Assembly (NCBI GenBank): GCA_029721435.1
Contig: CM056573.1
Coordinates: forward strand, 97,173,947 to 97,237,946
Length of the DNA stretch: 64,000 nt
Direction: 5' to 3'
Source: Gymnothorax reevesii
Taxonomy: Eukaryota > Chordata > Actinopteri > Anguilliformes > Muraenidae
Numbering within the stretch: position 1 is the first letter of the stretch; each line of letters starts with the position of its first letter. The translations under genes and the position numbers were made by a program. The notes below the pieces were generated by a model. That model was not told the DNA's origin and made no database searches. It saw only the letters and a program-made list of their open reading frames with translations. Shown piece after piece: positions 43,621 to 55,400 of this stretch.

Positions 43621-45230
43621 CAGCGCCCTCCATAATTATTGGCACCCCTGGTTAAGATGTGTTCTTTAGCTTCTAATAAAATCTTTTTTTTTCTAAATAA
43701 TAGAGGACCACAATGAAAAAAAGAGGAAAATCCGACCATTAATTCAAGTGCATTTTTTCAGTGGGAAAAAAATCCCACATTAAGAAATAATTCTTTTACA
43801 TCAAATCATGTGTGCCACAATTATTATCACCCCTGATGTTAATACTTTGTACAACCCCCTTTTGCCAGCAAAACAGCACCTAATCTTTTCCTATAATGTT
43901 TCACAAGATGGGAGAATACAGAAAGTGGGATCTTCGACCGTTCCTCTTTGCAAAATCTCTCTAAATCATCCAGCGACCTGGATCCTCTCATCTGCACTCT
44001 CCCCTTCAGCTCTCTCCACAGGTTTTCGATGGGGTTGAGGTCTGGGGACAGAGATGGCCATGGGAGGAGCTTGATTCTGTGTCTGGTGAACCATTTCTGC
44101 GTAGATTTGGCCACATGTTTAGGGTCATTATCTTGCTGAAAGACCCAGTGACGACCCATCTTTAGCTTTCGGGCAGAGGCCACCAGATTTTGATTCAAAA
44201 TGTCTTGGTATTTCAAAGCCTTCATGATGCCATGCACCCTAACAAGGTTTGCAGGGCCTCTGGAACAGAAACAGGCCCACAGCATCACTGATCCTCCCCC
44301 ATACTTCACAGTGGGCATGAGGTGCTTTTCTGCATACGTATCTTTTGTGTTCCACCAGACAAACTTTAAGTGTTTGTTGCCAAAAAGCTCTATCTTAGTC
44401 TCATCTGACCAAGGCACATGGTCCCAGTTGAATTCCCAGTACCGCTTAGCGAACTCCATACGTTTGCATTTATGATTGTGAGTGAGAAAAGGTTTTTTCC
44501 ATGCATGCCTCCCAAACAGCATGTTGGCACATAGATAGTGCCTGTTGGTTGTTTTGGAGACTTTGTGACCCCAAGATGCTACCATTTGTTGCAATTCTTT
44601 AACAGTGAGCTTTGGAGAACTTTGTATTTCTCTTACCATCCTCCTCACTGTGCGTGGTGGCAAAATAACCTTGCATCCTCGTCCAGGCTTGTTTACCACT
44701 GTTCCTATTGTTTTAAACTTCTTAATGATTCTTCTGTCAGTAGATATGGGCAGGTGCAGGCGAGTGGCTATTTTCTTGTGGCTATTGCCTGACTTGTGAA
44801 GGTCAACACACATCTGCCTTACTTGAATGGTGTGTTCCTTTGTCTTTCCCATGTTGAAGAGTGGATAAGAGAAATGGCCTCTGTGTCACATCATATTTAT
44901 ACCCCAGGGAAACAGGAAGTAATAAATTACTACTTAAATGTTCCTAGATACTCTGATCAATTTTGTAAACTACTGTAGAAATGAGAGGAATACTTCAATT
45001 ACATTTATTTCCTTGGAATTGTTAGGGGTGCTAATAATTATGGAACTGATGATTTTATGAAAAATAATTATTTCTTAGTCAGGGATTGGTTTTTTCCCTT
45101 AAAATTCACTTGAGTTGAATGTTACACCTTTCTCCAGTTTTCAGTGTGAGAGTATGCTTCTGCAATAAAAATTGAATTTATTTTAAGGCTTAATCTTAAC
45201 CAGGGGTGCCAATAATTATTGAGGGCACTG
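43621..45230 (-). mobile_element. Tc1-like transposon with apparently intact transposase
   Basis: Termini CAGCGCCCTCCATAATTATT and, inverted at the right, CAGTGCCCTCAATAATTATT share about 36 bp with two mismatches. They lie between TA dinucleotides within TATATA runs on both sides. Length 1610 bp, normal for Tc1. One uninterrupted 337-codon transposase runs on the minus strand. The near-identical termini and open frame suggest a young copy compared with the other Tc1 elements in the window. Confidence 0.9.
43839..44852 (-). CDS. Tc1 family transposase, full length
   Basis: 337 residues, the usual size for Tc1 transposases (about 340). An N-terminal paired-like helix-turn-helix starts MGKTKEHTIQVRQMC and includes LPISTDRRIIKKF. 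A GRGCK linker (near residue 59) stands where the AT-hook-like GRPR motif lies. The catalytic DDE domain shows PWSDETKIELFG (first Asp), HWVFQQDNDPKHVAK (second Asp) and SPDLNPIENLWRELKGRV (Glu, spaced 34 residues from the second Asp as in DD34E). It ends KGGCTKY. Cut-and-paste integration at TA is the known chemistry. No stop or frameshift is seen, but activity cannot be judged: the linker departs from GRPR and a few positions differ from what I expect of the consensus. Confidence 0.92.
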   Translation of the reverse strand: MGKTKEHTIQVRQMCVDLHKSGNSHKKIATRLHLPISTDRRIIKKFKTIGTVVNKPGRGCKVILPPRTVRRMVREIQSSPKLTVKELQQMVASWGHKVSKTTNRHYLCANMLFGRHAWKKPFLTHNHKCKRMEFAKRYWEFNWDHVPWSDETKIELFGNKHLKFVWWNTKDTYAEKHLMPTVKYGGGSVMLWACFCSRGPANLVRVHGIMKALKYQDILNQNLVASARKLKMGRHWVFQQDNDPKHVAKSTQKWFTRHRIKLLPWPSLSPDLNPIENLWRELKGRVQMRGSRSLDDLERFCKEERSKIPLSVFSHLVKHYRKRLGAVLLAKGGCTKY

Positions 45231-46878
45231 TATATACAAGAAAGAGTGTTGTTTGTTATAATATGATATGACGAGTGTCCATTTCAGCTTCTCAAAAGTG
45301 ACGTCTAAGAGCTAATTAAACAGTTGGAAAGATAGGGAAGTATCGCAAAGTAGGTGGAGGGAGGAGACAGAAAAGCAGATGTATTTTTTTTCTGTCAAGT
45401 ATCTCTAAAATAAGTGTTGACTTTGTTGACTGCAGTTGACTTTGAAAAGATGCGCCGAGTGACCACATGTGAACTTATTTCTAACCTTGTGCAGAGGTCT
45501 GGTGGTGGACGTCAATACGGGACATCCAAAGCAAAGCTATGGAGAAAGAGAGTTATGACAGCTTTTGATGTTGCTGCCAGAGCGGTCACATGGTTCATGC
45601 AAGCCTCAATAGTTCCAAACACACCCTGCGCAGTTATGTTTTCCTATGGGACAGACAGCAGCGATTGCGTTACTGAACGGTAAATATTAAATTAAACCTT
45701 ACACAATTGCCGCAAACATATTTCAGTTGATGAATTACATTATTTACATACGTTTTGAGGTCATGCTTTTATAGTGACGAGGTGACGACTTAAATAAGTG
45801 TAACTACTCAGATGTGTGTACTGAAAGCCTACATGTCACAATAAAATGAGCCCAGAAAAGTAATATAGACTAACCACAGCCACCACATCTCTTCAAGAGT
45901 AAATAATTTAAAAGACCATCTTTTTGCAAAATACAACACGGCATATAATACAGCCAGCTGACGACAGCAAGATCGCTAGAAAGCTAACAGCGCCTGGCAT
46001 GGCAAATGCAAATTGACAGATACAATTTCAAAGAGCTAGCTAAAACATGATGGGTGACACGTCGGTTGTGAGTGTCCTAACTTGTGGTTTCATCCAATTT
46101 TATGAATAACAAGTGGTTTTAATCCGAAATGGTTATTGAGAGCTAAACGGAGTTAGAAACTCCGCAACCGTTCGTGAAACAGCTGATCAAGTTAGACTAG
46201 GTAAGAGCATATCAAAATTGTCAAAGCTAACCTTTAAACAAAAAAACTTCACCGAAACCAGTCACAGGCACTTCATCCCATCATTTACCATCGTGCTTTA
46301 TATTGGTTTTGTGAGAGATAGAAATAGAAACTCCATAGAGTTCATGACTGAATTCCCACAGCTGACCGAGCTAAACTAGAAGCAAAGAACATGAGCTTAA
46401 ATTATCACTACTTCTTCAGACTTAACATCTATATATCGTTGTGCCAGTAGTAGTGACTTTGAAATAGTAGTAGTGGAAAAAAGAAGTGCCGGTACTCCCC
46501 CTTTTCAACTGATGGCAGGTAAATTAGGCGGTGGGCGGTCGGTACCACCAGATCATGAAGTGGTACATTCAAATACTAGAACATGCTGATTTTAAGAAAA
46601 ATCATCCTGCAATAGGTACGTGAGAAAGGAAAATGTAACATACCTATTCTGTATCCGCTGGAAATATTCGTATCTAGGACGCCATGATTTTACGGCCATG
46701 CCATAGCATCAAATGGAATTTCTGTCTTATCATCTTATTCAGATTTCCCTGTAAGTCTACAAAAATAAAATAGAATCAATGGAAACCTTGGGATCTCAAA
46801 CAGCTAAAATGTGAAGAAAGAAAAAAATAGCCCTGGAGTTCCACAGGTCTGAATAAAGTAGCTGCCCATCTTATAGGG
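45231..46878. other. Intergenic sequence, unassigned
   Basis: An 89-codon open frame at 45414-45683 (MLTLLTAVDFEKMRRVTT...) has no family I recognise. The start of 46480-46550 (GTGCCGGTACTCCCCC) resembles a common fish repeat phrase. Confidence 0.3.
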
Positions 46879-46886
46879 TTAAAATG

Positions 46887-47213
46887 GGCGGCCTGGTGGC
46901 ACAGTGATTAGCACGACCACTGCCTCACAGCAAGAACGTCGTGGGTTCGAATCTGGCCTGGGGCCTTTCTGTGTGGAGTTTGCATGTTCTCCCCGTGTTT
47001 GCGTGGGTTTCCTCCAGGTACTTCGGATTCCCCCACCCACAAAACAATTTGTGAATGTTGGAGGGTCTGTAAGCACGTACTGGAAGCCACGCTTCCGTCA
47101 GCCTGCCCCACGGCAGCTGTGGCCACAAAACGTAGTTTACCACCATCAGAGCGTGAATGTGTGAGTGAAGCGCCTTTAAGTGTCCAGAAAAGCGCTATAT
47201 AAAAACTGATGCA
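46887..47213 (+). mobile_element. V-SINE (tRNA-derived SINE with conserved core)
   Basis: A tRNA-like head (GTGGCACAGTGATTAGCACG as A box; GTGGGTTCGAATC as B box) is followed by the vertebrate V-SINE core: TGTGTGGAGTTTGCATGTTC, TCCCCGTG, GCGTGGGTTTCCTCC. The tail ends AGAAAAGCGCTATATAAA. Identical 8-bp TTAAAATG copies flank it (46879-46886 and 47214-47221), the target duplication left by LINE-mediated insertion. Open frames here on both strands are shadows of the SINE. Confidence 0.92.
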
Positions 47214-47221
47214 TTAAAATG

Positions 47222-48230
47222 TCAATCATCCCACGAAAAGACTTACGACCTAGTTCACTTCTTTTTCGACATATCTATCATTCGATGCAATTTTAATGTA
47301 ACAGAAACGAATGTCTTCCATAAGGCTTATTGCTCTTCCTCCCCTCAATCCTTTTTTTCCGAGGTTTGGAATAACTAATACTGACGCGTATACGTCATGA
47401 TAATAGGCACATTCTGGTCTTTCTGCTGGTATTCTTCAGTGGTTGAACGGAGAAACAAGCTTGTATTTAATTCCCGTAGCCGCTTCAAGAAAACTTTGAC
47501 ATTCGAGAGGGAAAACGGAGTCTCCTGTCATGTCATCTCTGACATACAGATTACTTGTTTTCTGTAGGCTATACAAACTTAACATAAATCCACGGAGTGC
47601 TCTTGTGCCGAATGAATTTTATCTCAGATGGCAGAATCATAACATATTCTCTCTGTGCACTTTCCTGAAATAAGGCGCCAAAGCAGATTTTTTAAATATC
47701 CTGCGCTTGGGACTGTAGCCTTTATCTTAAGCGCTGCTGTTTCATAACCTGACATGTCCGATAAATAATTGCAGCATTTATTGACTCAAAGAATGCAACA
47801 TAAGTGACGAGGCTTTTCGGAGTTCACAACGTTTCGGATGGTCTTCGGTGATGTCTCTGATCTAGTCACATTTTTACAGTTGGAAAGGGCCTTTGCTAAA
47901 TTGGCTAGCTTGGTGCTCCAAATTTTGCAGCATCAGTTGTTATAAACCAACTACTCTTTCAAAACTGCTGTCAAGCCATCCCTCATTTGGAAATTGGCTG
48001 TCTAGCCAGCCCTCCTTTAATTTTGTGGTCCGTGTATACATGGGGTCTTACGGTAATACTGCATAGGTACTCTTTTCAAAATAAAAGTAACCGTCTTGGG
48101 GATGTGACTTCAATTTAATTGGTAAATCATTAGTCAGTCAAATGTTCACTTTCAAAATAAAAGTAAGGTAAAATCTCGATTTATTGCATAATTTCCACTT
48201 AAATTCAAATTGATATTAAGAGGAAATGGT
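47222..48230. other. Intergenic sequence, unassigned
   Basis: Nothing recognised. From about 48060 the text (TTTTCAAAATAAAAGTAA, repeated at 48153) leads into the satellite array and may contain a degenerate first unit. Confidence 0.35.
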
Positions 48231-49118
48231 ATCTTTCCACTCACTCAATCCACTTGAGCATGGTAGAAGGCCATCTCACGATGTAACCCAAGGGAGTTCA
48301 TCAAGTTCTGATGTAGCATTTCAGAATAAAGGCGTCCTAAAATCCTAACTTTATAAATAAATTCCTACTCATTCAGATTGGGATTACGTTGGAACCCCCT
48401 GTTTCCACACACTAATTTTACATCAGCGTGGCAGTAGAACATCTCACAATGTCACAGTATCATTTTCATCAAGATGTGATGTAGCATTTCAAAATAAAGT
48501 CCACCTAAAACCCTTACATTTTAAATACAGTCCCCCTTACATTCAGATTGGGATTACATGAAAAGCCCTTGTTTCCACTCACTCAATCCACTTTAGCATA
48601 GTAGTAGAACATCTCACTATGTCACTATATCTATTTCATCAAGTTTTTATGTGGCATTTCAGAATAAAGGCCCTCTAAAATCCTAACCTTTAAAACAAAT
48701 TCCTACTACATTCAGATTGGGATTACATGGGAACCCCTTATTTCCACTCATTCAATCCACTTCAGCAGGGTAGTAGAACAACTCATGATATTACCTTATC
48801 AATTTCATCAAGTTCTGATGTAGCATTTCAGAAGAAAGGTCTCCTATAATCCTTACATTTTTAATACAGTCCCCCTAAAATTCAGATTGGGATTACTTGG
48901 AAAACCCCAATTTCCACTCACTCAATCCATTTCAGCCTAGTAGAAGATCACCTCATGATGGTACCCAGGCAATGTCATCAAGTTGTGATGTAGCATTTTA
49001 GAATAAAGGCCCATTAAAATCCTGACATTTTTAATACAGTCCCCCTAACTTTCAGATTGGGATTACTTGAAAATCCCCATTTTCACTCACTCAATCCATT
49101 TCAGCCAAGTAGTAGACC
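48231..49118 (+). repeat. ~169-bp satellite array, about five units
   Basis: The anchor CCACTCACTCAATCCA recurs at about 48238, (48407, variant), 48575, 48744, 48913 and 49081, a period near 169 bp. Each unit also carries TAGTAGAACATCTCA, CATCAAGTT.TGATGTAGCATTTCAGAATAAAG (in two pieces) and CAGATTGGGATTAC. Units diverge by roughly 10-20 percent by eye. The array stops exactly where the CAGGGCC terminus of the hAT complex begins. Confidence 0.9.
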
Positions 49119-49337
49119 CAGGGCCATAATATGGACCGGGCCAGTGGGGCCGGCGCCCAGGGGCCCCGGGGGGGGGGGGGGGCAAAGTGATGCAGATGCC
49201 AATGCCGATGCCAACTGCGATGTTAGAGGGCCTCAATTCTATAGGATCTTATGACTACTCGCGCTGTTATAGGGCATATCTGCAGAGAACCGAGAGAGAA
49301 GGGTGATATGAATTGGGCGGGGGGGACAGGGATGGCA

Positions 49338-49541
49338 ATCAGAGGGCCCCTGGGCTATTGGGTACGGCAATCAGAGGGCCCCTGGGGACGGCAATCAGAG
49401 GGCCCCTGGGCTATGGGGGACGGCAGTCAGAGGGCCCCTGGGCTATGGGGTATGGCAGTCAGAGGGCCCCTGGGCTATGGGGTACGGCAGCCAGAGGGCC
49501 CCTGGGCTATGGTAGACGGCAGTCAGAGGGCCCCTGGGCTG
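49338..49541 (+). repeat. 32-bp minisatellite, seven units
   Basis: AGAGGGCCCCTGGG recurs at 49341, 49373, 49397, 49429, 49461, 49493 and 49525. The period is 32 bp apart from one 24-bp unit. The consensus continues CTATGGGGTACGGCAGTC. Because 32 is not a multiple of three, all three frames stay open and give Gly/Pro-rich repeats; these are not proteins. A G13-type run lies just upstream (49169-49183). Confidence 0.9.
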
Positions 49542-51709
49542 GCCCTGCTGTCGTGCCTCTTGTGAATACTCCTAAGGGAGCCCTAATGTTTACCAACTAG
49601 GGGTTCAAGGAAGTAGGGGGGTATGGCTTCAGAGGGCCCTATGATTATGAAAGCCCCTGCTAAGGGTCGCGACTTCTGGCTATGTGGGGGCCCTAGGGAG
49701 AGCCCTAATGGGAGAGCATACTGTTAAGAGAGCCCTCTGATTACAAATGTTCGTACAAAGGGCCTCTGATTTACCAAGGGTTTTGAATGAAAGTCCTTTC
49801 AGCGAGCCCTAAGGCCCAGGATATGCTAGCTGTGTGACTTAATTTACGTGCGCAACCGCACATACTTGCAGCAGAACGATATGCACGATACTGGTAGTGT
49901 TGCCAAAAACAAATCACCGAAAGTCGCTATTGGCTATCTGAATAGTCGCTAGATTACGTCATGACGTTACTATGATGTCATAACGACACGCACGACTCAC
50001 TGATCTCAAGAAAATGTGTCTACATGGCTATGTTGACAATCCCAAACGGTACAGTTTGGAGATCGAGGCTAATGTGCAGTGCTGCTTAACCATGAAATAA
50101 GCTTCTGGTGGCGGTGCAGAGCTGAAGTTACATTGAAAAACAATGATTTTGACACTCAAGAGATGTGCTTTTTTAAAGTTGCCAGATTCACCTAAAAAGC
50201 CGCTAAGTCGCTAGATGAGGTTTTAGTCGCCAGAGAAGGCCAAAAGTCGCTAAATTTGCAACATTTGATACTGGCGGTATTATGTAGGGAGCAGATAGCC
50301 AACCGGGCTCTCATTAATATTTTCCACCATTGTTTGACTCTACCACGAGCTCAACATGGAAGTTCGGAAGATCGCCCCTCGCGGTTGTGTCAGTATTGCA
50401 ACATGCGCACATGTCTGCGTACCTTGTGTTCAGGTGTGCTACCACGCGTAACATCGACATAAAATAAGCATGGCAACGCAATCGGGCATAAAATGTGCAT
50501 ACGGCAAGCATATCCTGGGCCTAACGCTGACCCCAGTGGACAGCTAGTAGACGCTGGACCTATTTTCTATGAGAAGTGATTTCGCTCCCGCACAGTATTG
50601 TGTGTACACAATACGACATGGTGCTTGGAGTGCATCGAAACTGTCATTGCGACACGTCCAAAACTTCAGAAATCTCTAACTCCAGGCAAATTTATCGGGC
50701 GTCGCGACCATATCGTGAAGCAAGTGTCTGATAGCCGAGCTAGACTCAGGGGCGGGCTGTACAGTGGTCCAGTCACAATACACAGCAGATTCACGTGTCA
50801 TTATAACCTATAGTTATCTTTGAGGAGAGTAGTAGACTGGTAGATATTCACCTTCAGAGCACTGAGTTTCGCCCCGCTTCACTTTGCAGATTTCGCTTCT
50901 ATATGTCCCCACCATAAAGGGGTGTACTGTACACATCAATGCCAACAAAGTGAAGTCCAAGTGAAAATCCAATATCGATACAACACTCCCACATTACACT
51001 TGGCATTGCTTTTATCGAAACTCCTCACATGGCAAAAAATTTGGAAGTTTAAGTGAAAATCCAATATTGTCAAATCCATTGATCGAAACTCCTAACAACA
51101 TTCTTACATTAAAACCTTTCCTAGACTATCAGATTTAGCATCCAACACCCTATTAAAAAGCTCATTGACATTTACATTATATTATATTGTATTGTATTGT
51201 AATAATAGTGTACCTTAAGACTTAAAGCCATTGTAAGGGCTACTGTATTTTCAGTGAACAAATTTGGAAGTCTAAGTGGAATTCCAATATCAATTTTCCA
51301 TTGGACTGAATGAAGGGGCGGAGACTTGGGCTCTCTCTATATATAGCCCACTGATTCACTACCCCTCACAACCTGACCTTTCAGCTTGACAACTTGCTTT
51401 GTATTCAACCTGTGCAACCTGACTTGTTCAGCAGTTTAACTTTCAACAGCCTTTTTAAAGGCTTATACCCATTTATATTATATCATACTATATTATTAGA
51501 AACAACACTGCACCTTCAAAGGCTCAAAGCTTTTGTAAAAGGCTTAAGCATTTCCAATGCCCTTTTTTAAGGCTTGTTGCCTTGTATTATATTGTGGGTA
51601 CTCGTTTATACTGTGTTATATTATTGTTATCTTATTACAATCAGTTGTGCAAGTCCCCGTGAGAATCCAATAAGTATAACACTCTAACATTACACTTGGC
51701 ATTAGTAGT
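49542..51709. other. 5' non-coding part of the hAT complex, with internal repeats
   Basis: No gene seen. A ~56-bp phrase (ATCCAATA, ATAACACTC/ATACAACACTC, ACATTACACTTGGCATT) occurs at 50956-51011 and again at 51655-51711, with partial copies near 51045 and 51268. It ends immediately before the hAT start codon, so it may be part of a duplicated leader. Confidence 0.45.
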
Positions 51710-52297
51710 ATGGATTGCAAACAAAAAAGTGGGGCTTCAAAACGAAAAGCCAAAAAAAATAGGGAGGCAAAGCAGGCCGATGCTTTTTTAAAATGTGCCT
51801 TTGATTTAAAACTTTTTTGACAAGCCTCAAGATTCAAATATTGATAATGCAATCAGTAGCCCGAGATGCAGCAATGAAGAGATCACCACTGGTTTGATCA
51901 TACCGGAGCCCTCACAGACACAATCAAGCGTAGACCCGGCCTGTCAGGCTCAGGCCTCAGGCCGACACTCAGACCAGGCATCACCTGAGAAAATCTTTCC
52001 AAGTGAGGAGGATCGCACGGAGCCCAGTTTCACACCAGAAGCTGGGGACACCAACTCCGGTCATGAACCTCTTATTGACCCTGCTTTATGGCCAAATACC
52101 ACAACCATTAAAGACTTGTGCACTCTTAGGACAGGAGACACACTGTCAGACCAGGCATCGCCTGAGAAAGTCTCGTCAAATCAGGAGGGGTACCCTGAGA
52201 CCAGTATCACATTCGGAGCTAGGGGCTCAAACTCCTGGTGTGAAATGATTAATGACCCTGCTTTATGGCCAAGTGCCATTACTGAACAGGTCAAGTC
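51710..52297 (+). pseudogene. hAT transposase, N-terminal part
   Basis: ATG at 51710 opens MDCKQKSGASKRKAKKNREA, the basic SGA.KRK start typical of DUF4371/ZMYM-like hAT transposases. A stop at about 51818 and a frameshift follow. From 51894 the frame is open to 52297 and contains NDPALWPSAITEQVKS, the motif that precedes the TTF-type zinc finger in this family. It contains an in-frame internal duplication (separate entry). At 52284-52297 it is cut by the L1, and the frame resumes in phase at 56620. Confidence 0.75.
51967..52278 (+). repeat. 177-bp in-frame duplication in the hAT transposase
   Basis: SDQASPEK...PSEEDRTEPS...DPALWPN and SDQASPEK...SNQEGYPETS...DPALWPS are 177 bp (59 codons) apart, so the frame is kept. 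Nucleotides match from TCAGACCAGGCATC(A/G)CCTG to GACCCTGCTTTATGGCCAA. Likely a tandem duplication inside the N-terminal linker of the transposase. Confidence 0.85.
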
Positions 52298-52439
52298 CCT
52301 CCTGACCTGTCAAACGCCTTCTGATTCAATTATAAAGGAACTTCAGAGAACCAAACATGAATTAAACAATATAATAAACAAAAAACTGAATATATTCTCC
52401 TTAAACTTCGACAGCAGAACTTTGAATTTGGTAATAAAA

Positions 52440-55400
52440 CAAGTAGGTTTTTAGCAAATCAATTAAAACAGCAAACAGAAAAATCACTAATTACTGCCAT
52501 CACAGACTCTTCTGGAAACATAACCCAAGACATTTCAATAATAAATGACTCATTCCGTTCCTACTACTCCAATCTCTACACCCCAGACCAAGAAACCTCA
52601 GCAGAAGAAATAGAAACCTTTCTGAGGAATGCCTCCCTACCCAGACTAACTAATACACAATCAGAACTTCTAGATAATCCTCTTACCCTAGAAGAAATTA
52701 CCAAAGCACTCCATCACATGTCCAATAACAAATCACCTGGCCCTGACGGTTACCCAGCAGAATTCTATAAACACTTTTGGTCCCTCCTCTCACCTCTGTT
52801 CTTCAAAGTAGTCACTGAAATCCACCAAAACTCTACCATACCTCATCATATCACACTGATTCTCAAACCAAATAAAGACCCCACTCAATGTACCCATACC
52901 GCCCCATATCATTGATCAACTCAGACTCAAAAATTATCAGTAAAGCATTATCTATCAGATTTGAATCAGTAATCTCATCCCTTATACACATTGATCAAAC
53001 CGGCTTCATTAAAGGGAGACATTCCTCAGAAAACACAAGAAGACTCTTCAACCTATCAATCTCCATAAAAACACCACCTCTTCAGAAAGTTCACCATTCA
53101 TTGTAGCAACCCTTGATGCTGAGAAGGCATTTGACAGAGTAGACTGGTCTTTTCTCTTCGCCTCCCTTAAACATTTTGGGTTCCCACCATATTAAATTAA
53201 TTGGATTAAAACTCCGTACAACTCACCCACTGCATCCGTCATAACCAATGGATTAATATCAAAACCATTTCAACTCCTCAGAGGTACTCAACAAGGATGC
53301 CCATTATCTCCACTACTATTTGCACTTTTTATAGAACCTTTGGCAGTTTCCATCCGACAATGTGACCATATTACAGGCATCCAAACCAAATCATACCAAC
53401 ACAAATTAAGTCTGTATGCTGATGACATTTTACTGTATATCACTAACCCCTCAACCTCACTTCCATCAGTCCATTATCTGATCAATAGTTATAGTAAAGT
53501 ATCTGGTTACTCCATCAACTGGTCAAAATCTGAGATTCTGCCTATAAACACACCACGGTGGGGTGTTGGGGCTGTGGATCGCCTTCTGAAACGAACAACA
53601 ATCACTAATTCTATCAGATACCTTGGAATCCATATATCATCAAATTTAAATGAATTATTCAAGCTCAATTATATCCCCTTGTTGCAAGAAATAAAAGACA
53701 GCCTAGAAAGATGGAGCAAATAACCCATATCCTTAATCGGCCGAATCTCCACAGTCAGAAAGAAAATTCTCCCACTAATTAATTACCCTTTTACTATGAT
53801 CCCTGTCACCCCAACCCCGAGCTGGTTTTCCTCTCTCAACACCGCAGTCACTGGCTTCTACTGGAAAAATCAAAAACCACAAATAAAACTATCCACCCTC
53901 CAAAAGCCCAAACAACTTGGAGGACTTGGAGCTCCACATTTTTTTCATTATTTCCTCTCACACCAACTGCAGTACTGTTGTGAATCGCTGATTTGTATGT
54001 TTGTTTTTAGTATGTTTTAGTAATTTTAGTTGCTATTTATTTATTTATCATATTTATTCTTTTAGAGTATGTATGTTTCTGCAAGATTGCCCTGTCTTTG
54101 GTCTTGAATGTTTTCCTCTCGTTTCTGTCTCGTAGTGTCTTGTCTTTTTCATCACACTCTCTTCCCTGTATTTCAGCGAGGTAATTCCACTTCCTTCTTT
54201 CTTGCTGTTCTCTTTGACTATCCACACCTGAGAGTAGTTGACAGAGGCACGGGTGATTAGTTAGATCAGAGTTAGAACTCCACCAGTTTCCCCTCTCTCT
54301 CCTATCACCGTCTTTGCTTTTCTAGTTCCGCCTCTCTCTACAGCTGTCCTGTGTTTAGCAGGGATTCCACTTAATTAGTTTGTGTTTAAAAGGCCCACTT
54401 TTTCCCCAGCTTCTTGTCGACTTGTTTCTTCCCATAGCTCGCTTTGGTTAAGTCTCGTTTCTGCGCTTTCTTGGTTTCGATTGTTGATTGCTCGTTTCTT
54501 GTAAATTCTCCCGTAAGTCTTGTTATTGATTGTTTGTATAACGTTGTTTGATTGCTGGTTGATTGCTTAGTACTTCGTTCTCCCTAATTCCCATTTTGTA
54601 CCCATCTGTTTAGATTCTGTGTTATTCCCTTATCCCATCCAATTCTCTTTTCCTTCCCCTTCCATTCCCCTAGCTCAACCCCTATTGTTGCTGTCTTTGT
54701 GTGGATTGATTTTCTGGTTACCAAATATTTCTGCTTGTCCCCTGATTCTGATTCTGAATATTCTGCATTACCCTGTTTGCCTGGCTATCGATCTGCTTCT
54801 GTATTTGACCATGAGCTGTGTTAACCCTAATAAAAGCCCTGTCGATGCTGAACTGCATTTGGAGTCACAGCCCGTTCCTTTCAAGTACATCAAACACTGG
54901 ACAAACAACAGCAATCCACCCTGGTTAGATATAGAAAACAGTTTAACTCAAGACCTGGAAATTCATACCCTCCCATTTGTAGATAAATCCATCAGCACTC
55001 ATAGTTGCTACAAAAATAACACTGCAATCAGCACAGTTCTTTCTGCATGGTGGAAATCCAACCAATTTTTCAATTATACCTTCTCACCATGTCTCCATAC
55101 ACCTCTCTGGCACAACCCTATGTTTCAAATCAATCACAAACCGCTCATTTTCCCCGTCTGGAAAGAAAGAGGGGCAGCCAGCCTGGGGCATCTTCTCAGT
55201 GATGGCCTGCTGATGACCTTTGACCAAATCCAAGAAAATATGACATACCAGATCGCTGTCACTTCCAGTACCTTCAGCTTAAAGACATAATTTGTAAAAA
55301 CATCAACAACACAATCTGTAATGACCTTACTCCCCCCCTTTACTATAAACTACATTCTCTAAAACCCAAAAAACCCTGTCCAGATTTATGAAATACTGAC

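Noticed and set aside
46879..47202. Open frames on both strands over the V-SINE
   Set aside because: They overlap a well-defined SINE with a flanking 8-bp duplication; SINEs do not encode proteins.
48231..49118. CRISPR-like direct repeats
   Set aside because: The whole 169-bp unit is repeated with drift and there are no unique spacers; this is satellite DNA in a eukaryotic genome.
49251..49600. Repetitive GPLGYG-type proteins of 95-104 residues
   Set aside because: Translations of the 32-bp minisatellite; open in several frames because the unit carries no stop.
51616..51852. 78-codon minus-strand open frame
   Set aside because: It is antisense to the hAT transposase N-terminus at 51710 and has no recognised domain.
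54619..55290. 223-codon open frame
   Set aside because: It crosses the LTR/L1 junction at 54883; the first 88 codons are LTR sequence and the rest is L1 ORF2.
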